From positions 62,001 to 126,000 of the forward strand of contig CALKNK010000009.1 in NCBI GenBank assembly GCA_938091165.1: 64,000 bases of DNA, written 5' to 3'. Source of the stretch: an uncultured Ilumatobacter sp. (lineage in GTDB: Bacteria; Actinomycetota; Acidimicrobiia; Acidimicrobiales; Ilumatobacteraceae). Every line of letters starts with the position of its first letter. Position 1 is the first letter of the stretch. Of this stretch, positions 18,545 through 26,935 are shown piece by piece. A model generated the notes under the pieces. The model saw nothing but the letters and a program-made list of their open reading frames with translations. It did not search any database and was not told the DNA's origin. Both the position numbers and the translations under genes were made by a program.

Positions 18545-19342
18545 ATGACAGCGTTCCCTCCGCCCACCGGCCCACCCGTAACGACCAGCTCTGCGCTAGT
18601 GGGACCGACTTTCGCTCCAGGCCGCGACCCGCATCCCACCCTTCCTGTCCAGGTAGCTGTAGGTGCGATCGTTGTGCTGATCGTCTCCCTCCTTTCTTCC
18701 AAGTACCTGCTTGACGCACTGATTGCATTCAAGTGGCCTGTGGCGGTCTACGTGGCGTTCCTCGGCGTTATCGGCTACGGCCCCTCGCTGGTATGGGCTC
18801 GTTATGCAACAAATCGATGGGGGAGCGGCCGCTTCTTCCGCGATGTTGGACTGGAACCAGAACTCAGTGACCTTGGATGGGGCCCGGTTGTATGGCTGGC
18901 AGCAATCGGTACGCAGCTTGCCGTGGGGGCGATTGTGCTTGGTTTCGGAGTTCCGCTAGAGAACAACACCGATGGCATCAGCGAACTCTCCGGCGACCGA
19001 ACCTATGTCATTTCAATCATCCTTACTGCCGTGATCGCTGCACCGTTCGTTGAGGAGATCGTTTTTCGTGGCCTGGTTATGCGGGGCCTACGCAGCCGTA
19101 TTTCGGTCATTCCCACAATTGCTCTTCAGGCTGTGCTGTTCGGAGTCGCCCACGCAGACCCGGTACGGGGGACAGGCAACGCAGGTCTCATCCTCGTACT
19201 TTCAGGTGTCGGCGCTGCTTTCGGAGGAGGTGCGTATCTGCTCAGACGGATTGGACCAACAATTGTGGCTCACGCCATGTTCAACGGCGTCGTGCTCGTG
19301 CTGCTACTGGCCAATGCCCAGGAGTGGCTGCAGAACAGCTGA
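18545..19342 (+). CDS. CPBP-family intramembrane metalloprotease
   Basis: A 265-residue polytopic membrane protein. The three CPBP (Abi/CAAX-protease-like) motifs are present: APFVEEIVFRG (EExxxR, about residues 166-175), LFGVAHAD (FxxxH) and IVAHAMFN (HxxxN). Several hydrophobic helices surround them. Bacterial members include bacteriocin self-immunity and prenyl-protein-type peptidases; the substrate is not predictable. The first 30 residues are Pro/Thr-rich and cytoplasmic. It sits between panB and panC on the opposite strand, with 50 bp between its ATG and the panB GTG, and no obvious functional link to pantothenate. Confidence 0.9.
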   Translation: MTAFPPPTGPPVTTSSALVGPTFAPGRDPHPTLPVQVAVGAIVVLIVSLLSSKYLLDALIAFKWPVAVYVAFLGVIGYGPSLVWARYATNRWGSGRFFRDVGLEPELSDLGWGPVVWLAAIGTQLAVGAIVLGFGVPLENNTDGISELSGDRTYVISIILTAVIAAPFVEEIVFRGLVMRGLRSRISVIPTIALQAVLFGVAHADPVRGTGNAGLILVLSGVGAAFGGGAYLLRRIGPTIVAHAMFNGVVLVLLLANAQEWLQNS

Positions 19343-19344
19343 GC

Positions 19345-20217
19345 TCAGGTCTTGCTACTTTCGAAGAGGTCGCGATTATCGATCAGCCGAACATCGCCAA
19401 ACCGCACTGCTGTCGCGATACGTGCTACGCCGGGCACTCGCGGAATGCTGGCGAGGTCATCGAATTCGATCAATGTGATTGAGTCGAACACAGACACGTA
19501 CTCGAGAACTGCGGCATCTTCAGCGCCAATCACCGAAGTAGCAGCCCTGATCGTGTCGGTAAGGTCTTCACCGACACGAGCGGCAACGACTGCCGCGTCG
19601 AGCGATCTGGGTACCGCAACTGCAGCGGCACGTTCGGTGTTTGTCAGGTGAACGTTGCGGCTCGATAGTGCGAGTCCGTCAAGGTCACGCACTATGGGGT
19701 GCCCCACGACGTCGATTCCGAATTCAAGGTCAGCAGCCATCTGAGTGATGATCCGAAGCTGCTGATAGTCCTTCTCGCCGAAAATCGCTACATGAGGGCG
19801 AACGGCGCCGAATAGTTTCACGACAACGGTCAGAACGCCTTCTAAGTGGCCCGGACGCGTCGGTCCCTCCATCACAGCGCCGAGCGGACCCGGCACGACA
19901 CGTGTTTGGAAGCCCATGGGGTACATCGAGGCAGCAGTTGGTGCAAAGACCGCCGCAACTCCAGCTTGCTCGCACGCCGCTACGTCGTCGTCGATGGGGC
20001 GGGGATAACCGTCGAAGTCCGATACCTCGTTGAATTGCAGCGGATTGACAAAGATCGAGACCACAACGTCGTCGGACCGCTCCGCAGCGTCTGCGATAAG
20101 AGCGAGGTGCCCGGTGTGCAACGCACCCATGGTTGGAACAAGACCGATGCGACGCCCCGCAGTCCGGCAGTTGTCGGACCACGCTTGCATTTCGGCGGGG
20201 GTTGAGAAGATCTGCAT
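19345..20217 (-). CDS. panC: pantothenate synthetase
   Basis: Joins pantoate and beta-alanine using ATP. The 290-residue product has GLVPTMGALHTGHLALI (HxGH nucleotide motif), VVSIFVNPLQFNEVSDFDGYP, FGEKDYQQLRIITQMAADL and ALSSRNVHLT (KMSKS-equivalent region), all PanC signatures. The start at 20217 (MQIFSTPAEM) is chosen because TACCGT, inside the last codons of the upstream hydrolase, ends 8 nt before it, and because PanC proteins start close to this point; the longer frame overlaps the hydrolase. The gap to the upstream gene is 2 bp. Confidence 0.95.
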   Translation of the reverse strand: MQIFSTPAEMQAWSDNCRTAGRRIGLVPTMGALHTGHLALIADAAERSDDVVVSIFVNPLQFNEVSDFDGYPRPIDDDVAACEQAGVAAVFAPTAASMYPMGFQTRVVPGPLGAVMEGPTRPGHLEGVLTVVVKLFGAVRPHVAIFGEKDYQQLRIITQMAADLEFGIDVVGHPIVRDLDGLALSSRNVHLTNTERAAAVAVPRSLDAAVVAARVGEDLTDTIRAATSVIGAEDAAVLEYVSVFDSITLIEFDDLASIPRVPGVARIATAVRFGDVRLIDNRDLFESSKT

Positions 20218-20219
20218 TG

Positions 20220-21314
20220 TCAGGAACGGTAGACGGACGGACACAGATCGCGGTACGCCGTGTGCGGCCCTATCGTTTTCGCAGCGAGCACGGCGTGCGT
20301 GCACGCCGCAGCAAAGGTGTCCGCAGCTGCTGCAAGAATCAGATTCAACGCCTGGTGGCGAACCTGCGAAGGTAACGGGTGCACGCCGGTGGCGAGTCCG
20401 AACACCGTGTCGCCATCTGTCATCAAATGCGCAGGGCGAACCGCTCTGGCCATGCCGTCGTGGGCTACAGATGCCATCTTCGACGCTTCAGCTTTATCGA
20501 TCTGCGCAGAGGTCGCAACGACGCCAATTGTCGTGTTGAGGCTCTCGTTGACTCCCAAACCTAAAGGAGTGGGATCCATGAGCGCTGCGGCAAGCAAACG
20601 TCGCTCGTCGGCCGGCGGACGACGCAAATGAAGCCCGCTTGGTTGCCACGGCAAACCTTTGACCGGGTCGATGACTGAACCATTTGAATTCGCAACGGCC
20701 AGGGCGCCGATAGTGACTTCGATGTCTGACCCGGTGGCCAATCCGCTGGGCTGTCCTGCAAGCCGTACCGTCATGGATGCCGTGCCGACACCACCCTTCA
20801 AGCCTGCAGCATTGGCTCCGGTACCGGCTCCGACGGACCCCCACTTGGTCTGGGCGCTGCGTGCGTTGCGGGCTGCCTTTGACCCAAAGTCAGCATCAGG
20901 TCGATTAGCGCCGTTCCCTCCTCTTCCTAAGTCAAAGATCACCGCCCCTGGAACGACAGGAACGACAGGTTGAATCCCCGCACTGCGGCCGATCGGGAAC
21001 CCGAGACCACGTTCCTCAAGCCATGACATCAGTCCGTAGGAGGCCGCAAGTCCGAAGGCGCTGCCACCACTGAGGCAGATGCCGTGGATCTTCCGCACTA
21101 GATTTTGTGGATCGAGAGCATCTGTCTCTCGTGTTCCTGGACCACCTCCCCGGACATCGACGCCAGGTGTTGCGCCACCTGCGGCAATCACGACGGTGGT
21201 GCCTGTCTGCCACCCGCGGCCGACCCGCTGAAAGTGCCCGACGTTGATGCCGTCGACGTCGGTGATTGATCCAAATGGCAGTTGATCGGTGGGGCCTCGA
21301 CGTGCCGAAGTCAT
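20220..21314 (-). CDS. P1/DmpA-family N-terminal-nucleophile hydrolase (peptidase S58)
   Basis: A 364-residue member of the DmpA/ThnT family, which self-cleaves to expose a Ser or Thr nucleophile. ITDVDGINVGHFQR, GICLSGGSAFGLAASYGLMS and GSVGAGTGANAAGLKGGVGT are conserved; the likely autoproteolysis site is the Asn-Thr pair in SLNTTIGVVATS (about residue 270). Characterised relatives are D/L-aminopeptidases, beta-aminopeptidases and the pantetheine hydrolase ThnT. It overlaps the acyl-CoA ligase stop by 4 bp and ends 2 bp before panC, whose promoter lies in its final codons. A link to pantetheine/pantothenate metabolism is attractive but inferred. Confidence 0.9.
   Translation of the reverse strand: MTSARRGPTDQLPFGSITDVDGINVGHFQRVGRGWQTGTTVVIAAGGATPGVDVRGGGPGTRETDALDPQNLVRKIHGICLSGGSAFGLAASYGLMSWLEERGLGFPIGRSAGIQPVVPVVPGAVIFDLGRGGNGANRPDADFGSKAARNARSAQTKWGSVGAGTGANAAGLKGGVGTASMTVRLAGQPSGLATGSDIEVTIGALAVANSNGSVIDPVKGLPWQPSGLHLRRPPADERRLLAAALMDPTPLGLGVNESLNTTIGVVATSAQIDKAEASKMASVAHDGMARAVRPAHLMTDGDTVFGLATGVHPLPSQVRHQALNLILAAAADTFAAACTHAVLAAKTIGPHTAYRDLCPSVYRS
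20226..20231 (-). promoter_or_regulatory. panC: -10 box TACCGT for panC inside the upstream coding sequence
   Basis: On the minus strand TACCGT ends 8 nt before the panC ATG and overlaps the C-terminal Tyr-Arg codons of the DmpA-type hydrolase. Confidence 0.5.
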
Positions 21315-22942
21315 AGTTCGGCGTGCTCGCCGGCGACCCATTGCTCGCGGAGTTTGTATTTCTGGATCTTGCCCGATCCGGTAAAGGGAAACTCATCGAC
21401 CAAGAACCACTGACGTGGTGTCTTGTGCGGAGCAAGATGCTCGCGGAGATAGTTGAACAGCAGCCCTTTGTTGACCTCGTATCCGGGTGCTGGGCGGATG
21501 AACGCCCCAACAGTCTCGCCCCAGCTGTCGTCTGGGAGGCCGACAATCGCCACCTCTCCCACTGCCTCATGCTTGAAAAGCAACTCTTCAAGTTCCTTGG
21601 GGTAGATGTTCTCGCCACCGCGAATGATCATGTCCTTGAGCCGACCCTCGACCGTGCAGTAGCCCCGTGCGTCCATTGCGGCAAGATCGCCAGTATGTAG
21701 CCAACCGTCTTTGTCGATTGCCTCCTCAGTGGCATCGGGCATCTCGAAGTACTCATGCATCACGTGGTACCCACGCGTCAGGTACTCGCCGACCTCGCCG
21801 ATCGGAAGAATTTCTCCTGACTCTGGACTGACAATGCAAACCTCGACGTTAGGCATCGGTGGGCCGATCGTGCGGGCCTTATCTTCGATAGTGTCGGACG
21901 GCCGGGTCATCGAAGCAACCGGAGAACACTCGGTCTGACCGAAAACAATGGTAAACGGCGCTCCGAGCTCGTCTTCGAATGTGCGAACTAACTGCTCAGG
22001 GACCAATGAGCCGCCTGAGCAGAGAGCCTTCAGAGACGTGAGGTCCGCTTCAGGAAAGTCCGCGTGCTCCAGAATCGCTACGAGCATGGTGGGGACGCCG
22101 AGCATGGCGTTGGAGCGGTAGGTCTGGCTGAGTTCGATCACCAGTCCGGGGTCAAACAACGGCACCAGTACTTGGGTGAGCTTCTTAGACACGCAGCCGA
22201 GAACGGACAAGGCGCTCCCGCCTGTGTGGAAGAGTGGCATGGTGGCCACGTAGACATCGCCGTCGTCCACGCCAAGGCGATCGACGCAGTGGTGACCGTT
22301 GTTGATGAGTCCACGGTGATGAAGGAGGGCTCCCTTGGGAAAGCCAGTCGTACCTGAGGTGTACTGCAACATCACGGGGTCGTGGGGCATAACGGTGGGC
22401 AAGTCGCCGTCGAAGTCATCGCCGCTTGCAAGAAAGTCGGCCCAGTCGTCAAAGCTAACGACATCTCGAAGATTGGGGCACTCGGGCTGAGTTTCGATCG
22501 CTGTGGCTAACATCGGATTGCCGCGGTGCGACGGAACTACGAAGAGGGCCTTTGACTTGGATTGCGTCAACACGTAATTGAGCTCGTGACGCTGGAATGC
22601 TGGGTTGACGGTGACGATGACCATGCCCGCCAGGGCGCAGCCAAATTCCAGCAACTCCCACTCGGGAATGTTGTGCGCCCAGACTGCGATGTGATCGCCG
22701 GTCGAGTAGCGGGCTAGGAGCGCCCGAGCAGTGCGCTCGGCATCCGCAAGAAATTCGCCGTAGGTCCATTGCCGACGTATCGACGCATTCTCGCCGGCGG
22801 CTAGCGGGATGCCCTCAATGAGCGCAATTCGATCTAAAGCTTCGGCTGCGGCTTCACGGAGCAAATCTCCAATGGTGATGTCGCGGACCGGCGGTGTCGT
22901 TTGGCCGACGGCATAGGATTCAGAAAGAGGTGTTGCGCTCAT
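21311..22942 (-). CDS. acyl-CoA synthetase (AMP-forming, FadD-like)
   Basis: A 543-residue ANL-superfamily ligase that activates a carboxylic acid to acyl-AMP and then acyl-CoA. Motifs: LQYTSGTTGFPKGALLHHRG (P-loop, about residues 195-214), FGQTECSP, GWLHTGDLAAMD, GRLKDMIIRGGENIYPKELE (hinge) and FPFTGSGKIQKYKLRE with the catalytic Lys. The acyl specificity (medium or long chain, aromatic) cannot be read. Start ATG at 22942 is 6 nt after TACTGT. It forms a unit with the DmpA-type hydrolase and lies divergent to a crotonase, consistent with acyl-CoA metabolism. Confidence 0.94.
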   Translation of the reverse strand: MSATPLSESYAVGQTTPPVRDITIGDLLREAAAEALDRIALIEGIPLAAGENASIRRQWTYGEFLADAERTARALLARYSTGDHIAVWAHNIPEWELLEFGCALAGMVIVTVNPAFQRHELNYVLTQSKSKALFVVPSHRGNPMLATAIETQPECPNLRDVVSFDDWADFLASGDDFDGDLPTVMPHDPVMLQYTSGTTGFPKGALLHHRGLINNGHHCVDRLGVDDGDVYVATMPLFHTGGSALSVLGCVSKKLTQVLVPLFDPGLVIELSQTYRSNAMLGVPTMLVAILEHADFPEADLTSLKALCSGGSLVPEQLVRTFEDELGAPFTIVFGQTECSPVASMTRPSDTIEDKARTIGPPMPNVEVCIVSPESGEILPIGEVGEYLTRGYHVMHEYFEMPDATEEAIDKDGWLHTGDLAAMDARGYCTVEGRLKDMIIRGGENIYPKELEELLFKHEAVGEVAIVGLPDDSWGETVGAFIRPAPGYEVNKGLLFNYLREHLAPHKTPRQWFLVDEFPFTGSGKIQKYKLREQWVAGEHAEL

Positions 22943-22948
22943 GTCACA

Positions 22949-22969
22949 ACAGTACGCATGCCGTACGTT
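22949..22969. promoter_or_regulatory. divergent -10 boxes on an inverted repeat (acyl-CoA ligase / crotonase)
   Basis: GTACG (22952-22956) and CGTAC (22962-22966) are inverted around CATGC. The minus-strand TACTGT (22954-22949) ends 6 nt before the ligase ATG; the plus-strand TACGTT (22964-22969) ends 7 nt before the crotonase ATG at 22977. Each box takes its TAC from one arm of the repeat. Confidence 0.6.
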
Positions 22970-22976
22970 CGCGATC

Positions 22977-23879
22977 ATGACTGACGGAAATCCAGTAGTG
23001 ATATACGACGAGCGCGATGACATCGCGATCATCACGATCAATCGGCCACATAAGAAAAACACCCTGACCGACGCAGTGATCCAGGGACTCGCGGACGGCA
23101 TTGACGCTGCTACCAAATCGAGCAGCACCGCCGCGATCGTCGTGCGCGGGACCGGGGGCACCCTCACTGGCGGATATGACCTGACCGCAGCGTCTGACTA
23201 CTCCAAAAGTGAGGACCATCCGCCCGGCTGGTCGACGCCCTATGGAGCTAAGGGCCCAAAGCCGCGCGAAGGCGCTTGGGATCCCGTGCGCGACTATCAA
23301 TTCATGAACAACAATGTCCGGCGTTTCATGAAAATCTGGGAGTGTCCGAAGCCGGTGATTGGCGAAATTTCCGGATGGGCGGTTGGTGGAGCGACGGACA
23401 TGGTGCTGTGTGCTGACTTGCTATTCATGGCCGACGATGCCTACATCGGGTACGCCCCCAGCCGTATCTATGGAACACCGACCACAATGATGTGGGTACA
23501 CCGGCTCGGCCTTGAACACGCCAAGCAATTTCTGCTCACTGGACGGGCGATTGATTCTGAGACAGCCCATCGGATTGGACTGGTCTCGCAGGTTGTCCCG
23601 GCCGAGGAAATCAGCGAAGTTGCCGAGGCTGAGGCCCGCCGGTTCGCCACAATTCCGGCAAATCAGCTGGCCCTCAACAAATTGCTTATCAATCAGGCCT
23701 ACGAGAACATGGGGATGCGTACGTCGCAGATGCTTGGAACGTTCTTCGATGGTATTGCGCGGCACACCGAGGAGGCGTACCGCTGGACCGAAGAAATAGC
23801 CGACCGCGATTTCAAGTCAGTGATCGCCGATCGGGACGGCCCGTGGCAGGACTACAGTCAACGTCCTGACCACCAGTAA
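22977..23879 (+). CDS. crotonase-family enoyl-CoA hydratase-like protein
   Basis: A 300-residue crotonase. IAIITINRPHKKNTLTDAV is the N-terminal strand, GTGGTLTGGYDLTAA takes the place of the usual AFCAGAD oxyanion-hole loop (with Thr-Gly-Gly instead of Cys-Ala-Gly), and GEISGWAVGGATDMVLCADL is the second oxyanion segment. A longer insertion (PPGWSTPYGAKGPKPREG) follows the first loop. It groups with actinobacterial enoyl-CoA hydratase-like proteins of unclear reaction. The start at 22977 is preferred over 22941 because of the -10 box 7 nt upstream. Divergent from the acyl-CoA ligase. Confidence 0.88.
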   Translation: MTDGNPVVIYDERDDIAIITINRPHKKNTLTDAVIQGLADGIDAATKSSSTAAIVVRGTGGTLTGGYDLTAASDYSKSEDHPPGWSTPYGAKGPKPREGAWDPVRDYQFMNNNVRRFMKIWECPKPVIGEISGWAVGGATDMVLCADLLFMADDAYIGYAPSRIYGTPTTMMWVHRLGLEHAKQFLLTGRAIDSETAHRIGLVSQVVPAEEISEVAEAEARRFATIPANQLALNKLLINQAYENMGMRTSQMLGTFFDGIARHTEEAYRWTEEIADRDFKSVIADRDGPWQDYSQRPDHQ

Positions 23880-23887
23880 CAGTTCGA

Positions 23888-23893
23888 TATTGT
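23888..23893 (+). promoter_or_regulatory. -10 box TATTGT, leaderless GTG start
   Basis: TATTGT ends 6 nt before the GTG at 23900, in the 20-bp gap after the crotonase stop. Confidence 0.55.
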
Positions 23894-23899
23894 TTCGGC

Positions 23900-24541
23900 G
23901 TGCTTGAACGTGATCCAGTGCCTGATTCACTGCGTCAGCGCGCACTCACGAGCATCAAGCGGGTGGCTGGAGATCTCGTTCACCTAGCCTGGGACGCGAC
24001 ACGAGAGCTTGGTGCCATTGGACCCGATACTCGGCGTGGCAAACGATTCGGCAAGCTCGGACGAAACAGCGTGATCTGCTTTCCGCCAAACACTCTCTTC
24101 AACGAGCAGTACATCGAGATCGGAAGCGGCTCGTTGTTCGGGCCGCAGGTTACTCTGTCTGCGGGAATGGTGCCTGGACAGGAAATGATCACCAACCCTG
24201 TTATCTCGGTCGGCGATCGTTGCTTGATTGGTAAGGGCAGCGGGATAGTCGGCCACTTACAGATCACTATTGGCGATGACGTGTGGACCGGACACCACGT
24301 CTACATCACGGACCAAAATCATGGTTACGAGAACCTTGATCTGCCCATTTCGCAGCAGGTGATGCCGGAACGTCCGGTCTCGATTGGCGACGGGTCGTGG
24401 CTGGGCCACGGGACCGTCGTGCTGCCGGGTGCGGTCATTGGACACCACGTCGTCGTAGGAGCGAACAGCGTCGTCACTGGCGAGCTGCCCGACAACTGCG
24501 TTGCGGCTGGTGTGCCTGCAAAGGTGATTAAACAGCTCTAG
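23900..24541 (+). CDS. hexapeptide-repeat (left-handed beta-helix) acyltransferase
   Basis: About 213 residues with the hexapeptide pattern of left-handed beta-helix transferases: VGDRCLIGKGSGIVGHLQI, IGDDVWTGHHVYITDQNHGY and ISIGDGSWLGHGTVVLPGAVI-type rungs, ending in CVAAGVPAKVIK, the hallmark of O-acetyltransferases of the maltose/galactoside/NodL group. The His in TDQNHGYE is the expected catalytic base position. It probably acetylates a sugar or cell-surface polymer; the acceptor is unknown. The GTG at 23900 is supported by a -10 box 6 nt upstream. Confidence 0.9.
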   Translation: MLERDPVPDSLRQRALTSIKRVAGDLVHLAWDATRELGAIGPDTRRGKRFGKLGRNSVICFPPNTLFNEQYIEIGSGSLFGPQVTLSAGMVPGQEMITNPVISVGDRCLIGKGSGIVGHLQITIGDDVWTGHHVYITDQNHGYENLDLPISQQVMPERPVSIGDGSWLGHGTVVLPGAVIGHHVVVGANSVVTGELPDNCVAAGVPAKVIKQL

Positions 24542-24558
24542 CTTGACTTGGACGATAG

Positions 24559-25140
24559 CTAGACGATTGAACCGCGCGGGGGAGCACAACTAGGCATAGC
24601 GTTGTCTCCAGCGAAGGTCTCGATGCGCTCGGTGATCGGCACGCTGCGCACGGCGGACTCAGTGAATGGAACGTCCTGCCCATCTCGTAAACGCTCGGAA
24701 TAGTTGTAACGATCCTGAATAAGGATTCGCCAATCGGCGATCCAGTCGGGAACAATCGCCTGGCCCTTTGGATCGTCGGGTTCGACCGCTTCGATATCGT
24801 CGAGCATCGCCGCAAGCAGGTCAGTCGACTCCGTAACTAGATCAGACCGGATTGCAAGGCTGGGATTGGCTAGCAATTCCATAGATCGCAGCTCGGCTTT
24901 GACCGGCGCACAAATTTCCTCGGCTCGCTCGGTCCAGGCCGTATCGTCGATTTTGTTGACGGCAGTCTTGGAGGCAAAAAAGAGTGCCCAGGTCCAGAAA
25001 CCGACGAAGAGGACTACGCCGATCGGGAACAGCACCTTGAAGGGAGTGACCCCAGCCCTGCGTTCCTCGCGCCGGAAGTGGCCGTATTCGTCGATGCGCG
25101 AGTCGATCTTTGGGTCGGTCTGTTTTTCGTTTGACACCAC
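24559..25140 (-). CDS. single-pass membrane protein of unknown function
   Basis: A 193-residue protein with a charged cytoplasmic N-terminus (about residues 1-33), one hydrophobic helix around residues 37-57 (FKVLFPIGVVLFVGFWTWAL) and an extracytoplasmic helical domain containing two Cys (in AEEICAPVKAEL and MPSCAPPRG) that could pair. No enzyme motif is visible and I do not recognise a family. The GTG at 25140 is chosen because TAACGT ends 8 nt upstream; the open frame extends 85 codons further but crosses the divergent ABC gene. Divergent from the ABC exporter operon, 43 bp between starts. Confidence 0.75.
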   Translation of the reverse strand: MVSNEKQTDPKIDSRIDEYGHFRREERRAGVTPFKVLFPIGVVLFVGFWTWALFFASKTAVNKIDDTAWTERAEEICAPVKAELRSMELLANPSLAIRSDLVTESTDLLAAMLDDIEAVEPDDPKGQAIVPDWIADWRILIQDRYNYSERLRDGQDVPFTESAVRSVPITERIETFAGDNAMPSCAPPRGSIV

Positions 25141-25148
25141 GATTCCCG

Positions 25149-25154
25149 ACGTTA
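25149..25154 (-). promoter_or_regulatory. -10 box TAACGT, leaderless GTG start
   Basis: On the minus strand TAACGT ends 8 nt before the GTG at 25140. On the plus strand the ABC gene has TAGAAA ending 6 nt before its GTG at 25184, a weaker match lacking the final T. Confidence 0.5.
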
Positions 25155-25183
25155 TGGCGCTCCGACGCTGGTAGAAACGCGAT

Positions 25184-26935
25184 GTGCCGGACGCGACGAC
25201 AGTTTCCTCTGCCTCGCGCGCCCGAGATAACTGGCGGCTCATTCGTTCGATGCTTTCCTTGCATCCGCTGCCATTCATCGTCGCCTTTAGTGGTGCGGCG
25301 GTGTTTGCGCTCGCAACGGTCGCCTCAAGTTTCGCCATCCGTTGGGTGATCGACAATGTCATCGTCGTTCGGTTCGACTCCGGAGAAGTGGCCAACGGCG
25401 CCGTGGTGACGGGTCTTGGGCTAATCGTCGGTATCGGGATGATCCGCGCCGTGGCTGTCGTGTTCCGTCGAGCGTTCGCATCAATTGGTATGTGGCGAGT
25501 TGCTCAGACGTACAGCAACCAGGTGGTTGAGAAACTCGTCACGCAACCACTGGGCTGGCATCGTCGTCACGCCAATGGCGATCTGATTGCTCGCGCTGGG
25601 GTAGATACCGAGGCCGCTGTCAGCGTTATCGCGCCCATTCCGTTTGCGTCCAGCACGGTGCTGATGATCTTCATTTCGACAATTTGGCTCTTTTTGACCG
25701 ACGTTCCGCTCGGACTCGTTGCAATCGTGGTGTTCCCGTTGCTTGTTGCAACAAATGTGATCTATGAGCGTGCTGTTGCCGTGCATTTCGTCGACGCTCA
25801 AAACCGGCTGGGAACCTTTTCCGCCGGAGTCCACGAGAGCTTCGAGGGTATTCAGCTCATCAAGTCATACGGTGCTGAGGAACGAGAGACCCAGCGTTTG
25901 ACTGCGTTGGCTGGCGACGTGTTGACGCCACGCGTCCGTGCCATTCGAATGCGGAGCTGGTTCGAGGCTCTCTTAGAGTTAATCCCCACACTGACCAACA
26001 TCGTTCTCGTGGTTATCGGCGCGCTGCGTGTCAACGCCGGCGAGGTCACCATCGGTGAGTTCTCGAGCGTGATCTTTTTATTTACCCTGCTTGTGCTGCC
26101 GCTTCGGCTGATTGGGTATGCGCTGTCTGAGCTGCCTCGGTCCATGGCAGCTTGGATGCGGATTCAAGCCGTCGTGACGGAGCCGGTTGAACCTAACCCA
26201 ATACGCAAGATCACCGTCGCCGAACCGGGAACCGGTGTCCACTTCGACGACGTGGCATTCCGTTATGCCGGCACTAAGACCGATGTTATTGGACCATTGT
26301 CTGTGACGCTTCCATCTGGCTCAATAACTGCAATCGTAGGGTCTACCGGCGCCGGCAAGAGCACCATGGCCGACCTTGCCGCTGGTCTAGTCGCCCCGAC
26401 GTCGGGCGCAATCGCTCTCACCGACGGGCCGCGCTCAATTGTGTTCCAAGAGGCCTTCTTGCTCGCCGGCACCGTTCGGGAGAACATTGAATTCGGTGGG
26501 GTGTTCAACGACGACGAAATCTGGAAAGCACTTCGCATCGCAGGAGCGCAGACGTTCGTGGACGACCTGCCGGCGCAACTTGACACGGAGGTGGGTGAGC
26601 GTGGCATCAGTCTCAGCGGCGGCCAGCGGCAGCGGGTAGCGCTCGCACGTGCACTCGTTAGGCATCCAACGCTCCTCATTCTTGACGACACGACATCAGC
26701 GCTTGATCCAGCAACTGAATCATCTGTGCTCGACAATATGCGGACTGCGCTGGAATCGACGACCGTGCTTTTGATCGCTTCGCGACCCTCCACGATTGCG
26801 CTTGCCGACGATGTGGTCTTCCTCTCGGCTGGGTTGATGACCGGACACGGAACTCATGAGGAACTCTTCGGGACGCACGCGGAGTACCGCCAGCTTGTAC
26901 AAGCTTTCGAAGCGGATCGGCAGGAGGCGCTATGA
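25184..26935 (+). CDS. ABC exporter half-transporter, degenerate ATPase subunit
   Basis: A 583-residue type IV ABC exporter subunit: six-helix transmembrane domain (about residues 20-320) and nucleotide-binding domain. Walker A is GSTGAGKST (about 385) and the signature is canonical LSGGQRQR (about 476), but the Walker B is LLILDDTTSALD, with Asp where the catalytic Glu belongs, and the switch His is replaced by Ser in LLIASRPST (about 530). These changes mark the inactive half of a heterodimer whose partner is the next gene, overlapping by 4 bp. Substrate is unknown; drugs, lipids or peptides are possible for this family. Confidence 0.93.
   Translation: MPDATTVSSASRARDNWRLIRSMLSLHPLPFIVAFSGAAVFALATVASSFAIRWVIDNVIVVRFDSGEVANGAVVTGLGLIVGIGMIRAVAVVFRRAFASIGMWRVAQTYSNQVVEKLVTQPLGWHRRHANGDLIARAGVDTEAAVSVIAPIPFASSTVLMIFISTIWLFLTDVPLGLVAIVVFPLLVATNVIYERAVAVHFVDAQNRLGTFSAGVHESFEGIQLIKSYGAEERETQRLTALAGDVLTPRVRAIRMRSWFEALLELIPTLTNIVLVVIGALRVNAGEVTIGEFSSVIFLFTLLVLPLRLIGYALSELPRSMAAWMRIQAVVTEPVEPNPIRKITVAEPGTGVHFDDVAFRYAGTKTDVIGPLSVTLPSGSITAIVGSTGAGKSTMADLAAGLVAPTSGAIALTDGPRSIVFQEAFLLAGTVRENIEFGGVFNDDEIWKALRIAGAQTFVDDLPAQLDTEVGERGISLSGGQRQRVALARALVRHPTLLILDDTTSALDPATESSVLDNMRTALESTTVLLIASRPSTIALADDVVFLSAGLMTGHGTHEELFGTHAEYRQLVQAFEADRQEAL

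Noticed and set aside
18545..19342. CPBP protease as part of a defence or bacteriocin-immunity system
   Set aside because: No bacteriocin, toxin or defence genes nearby; neighbours are pantothenate genes.
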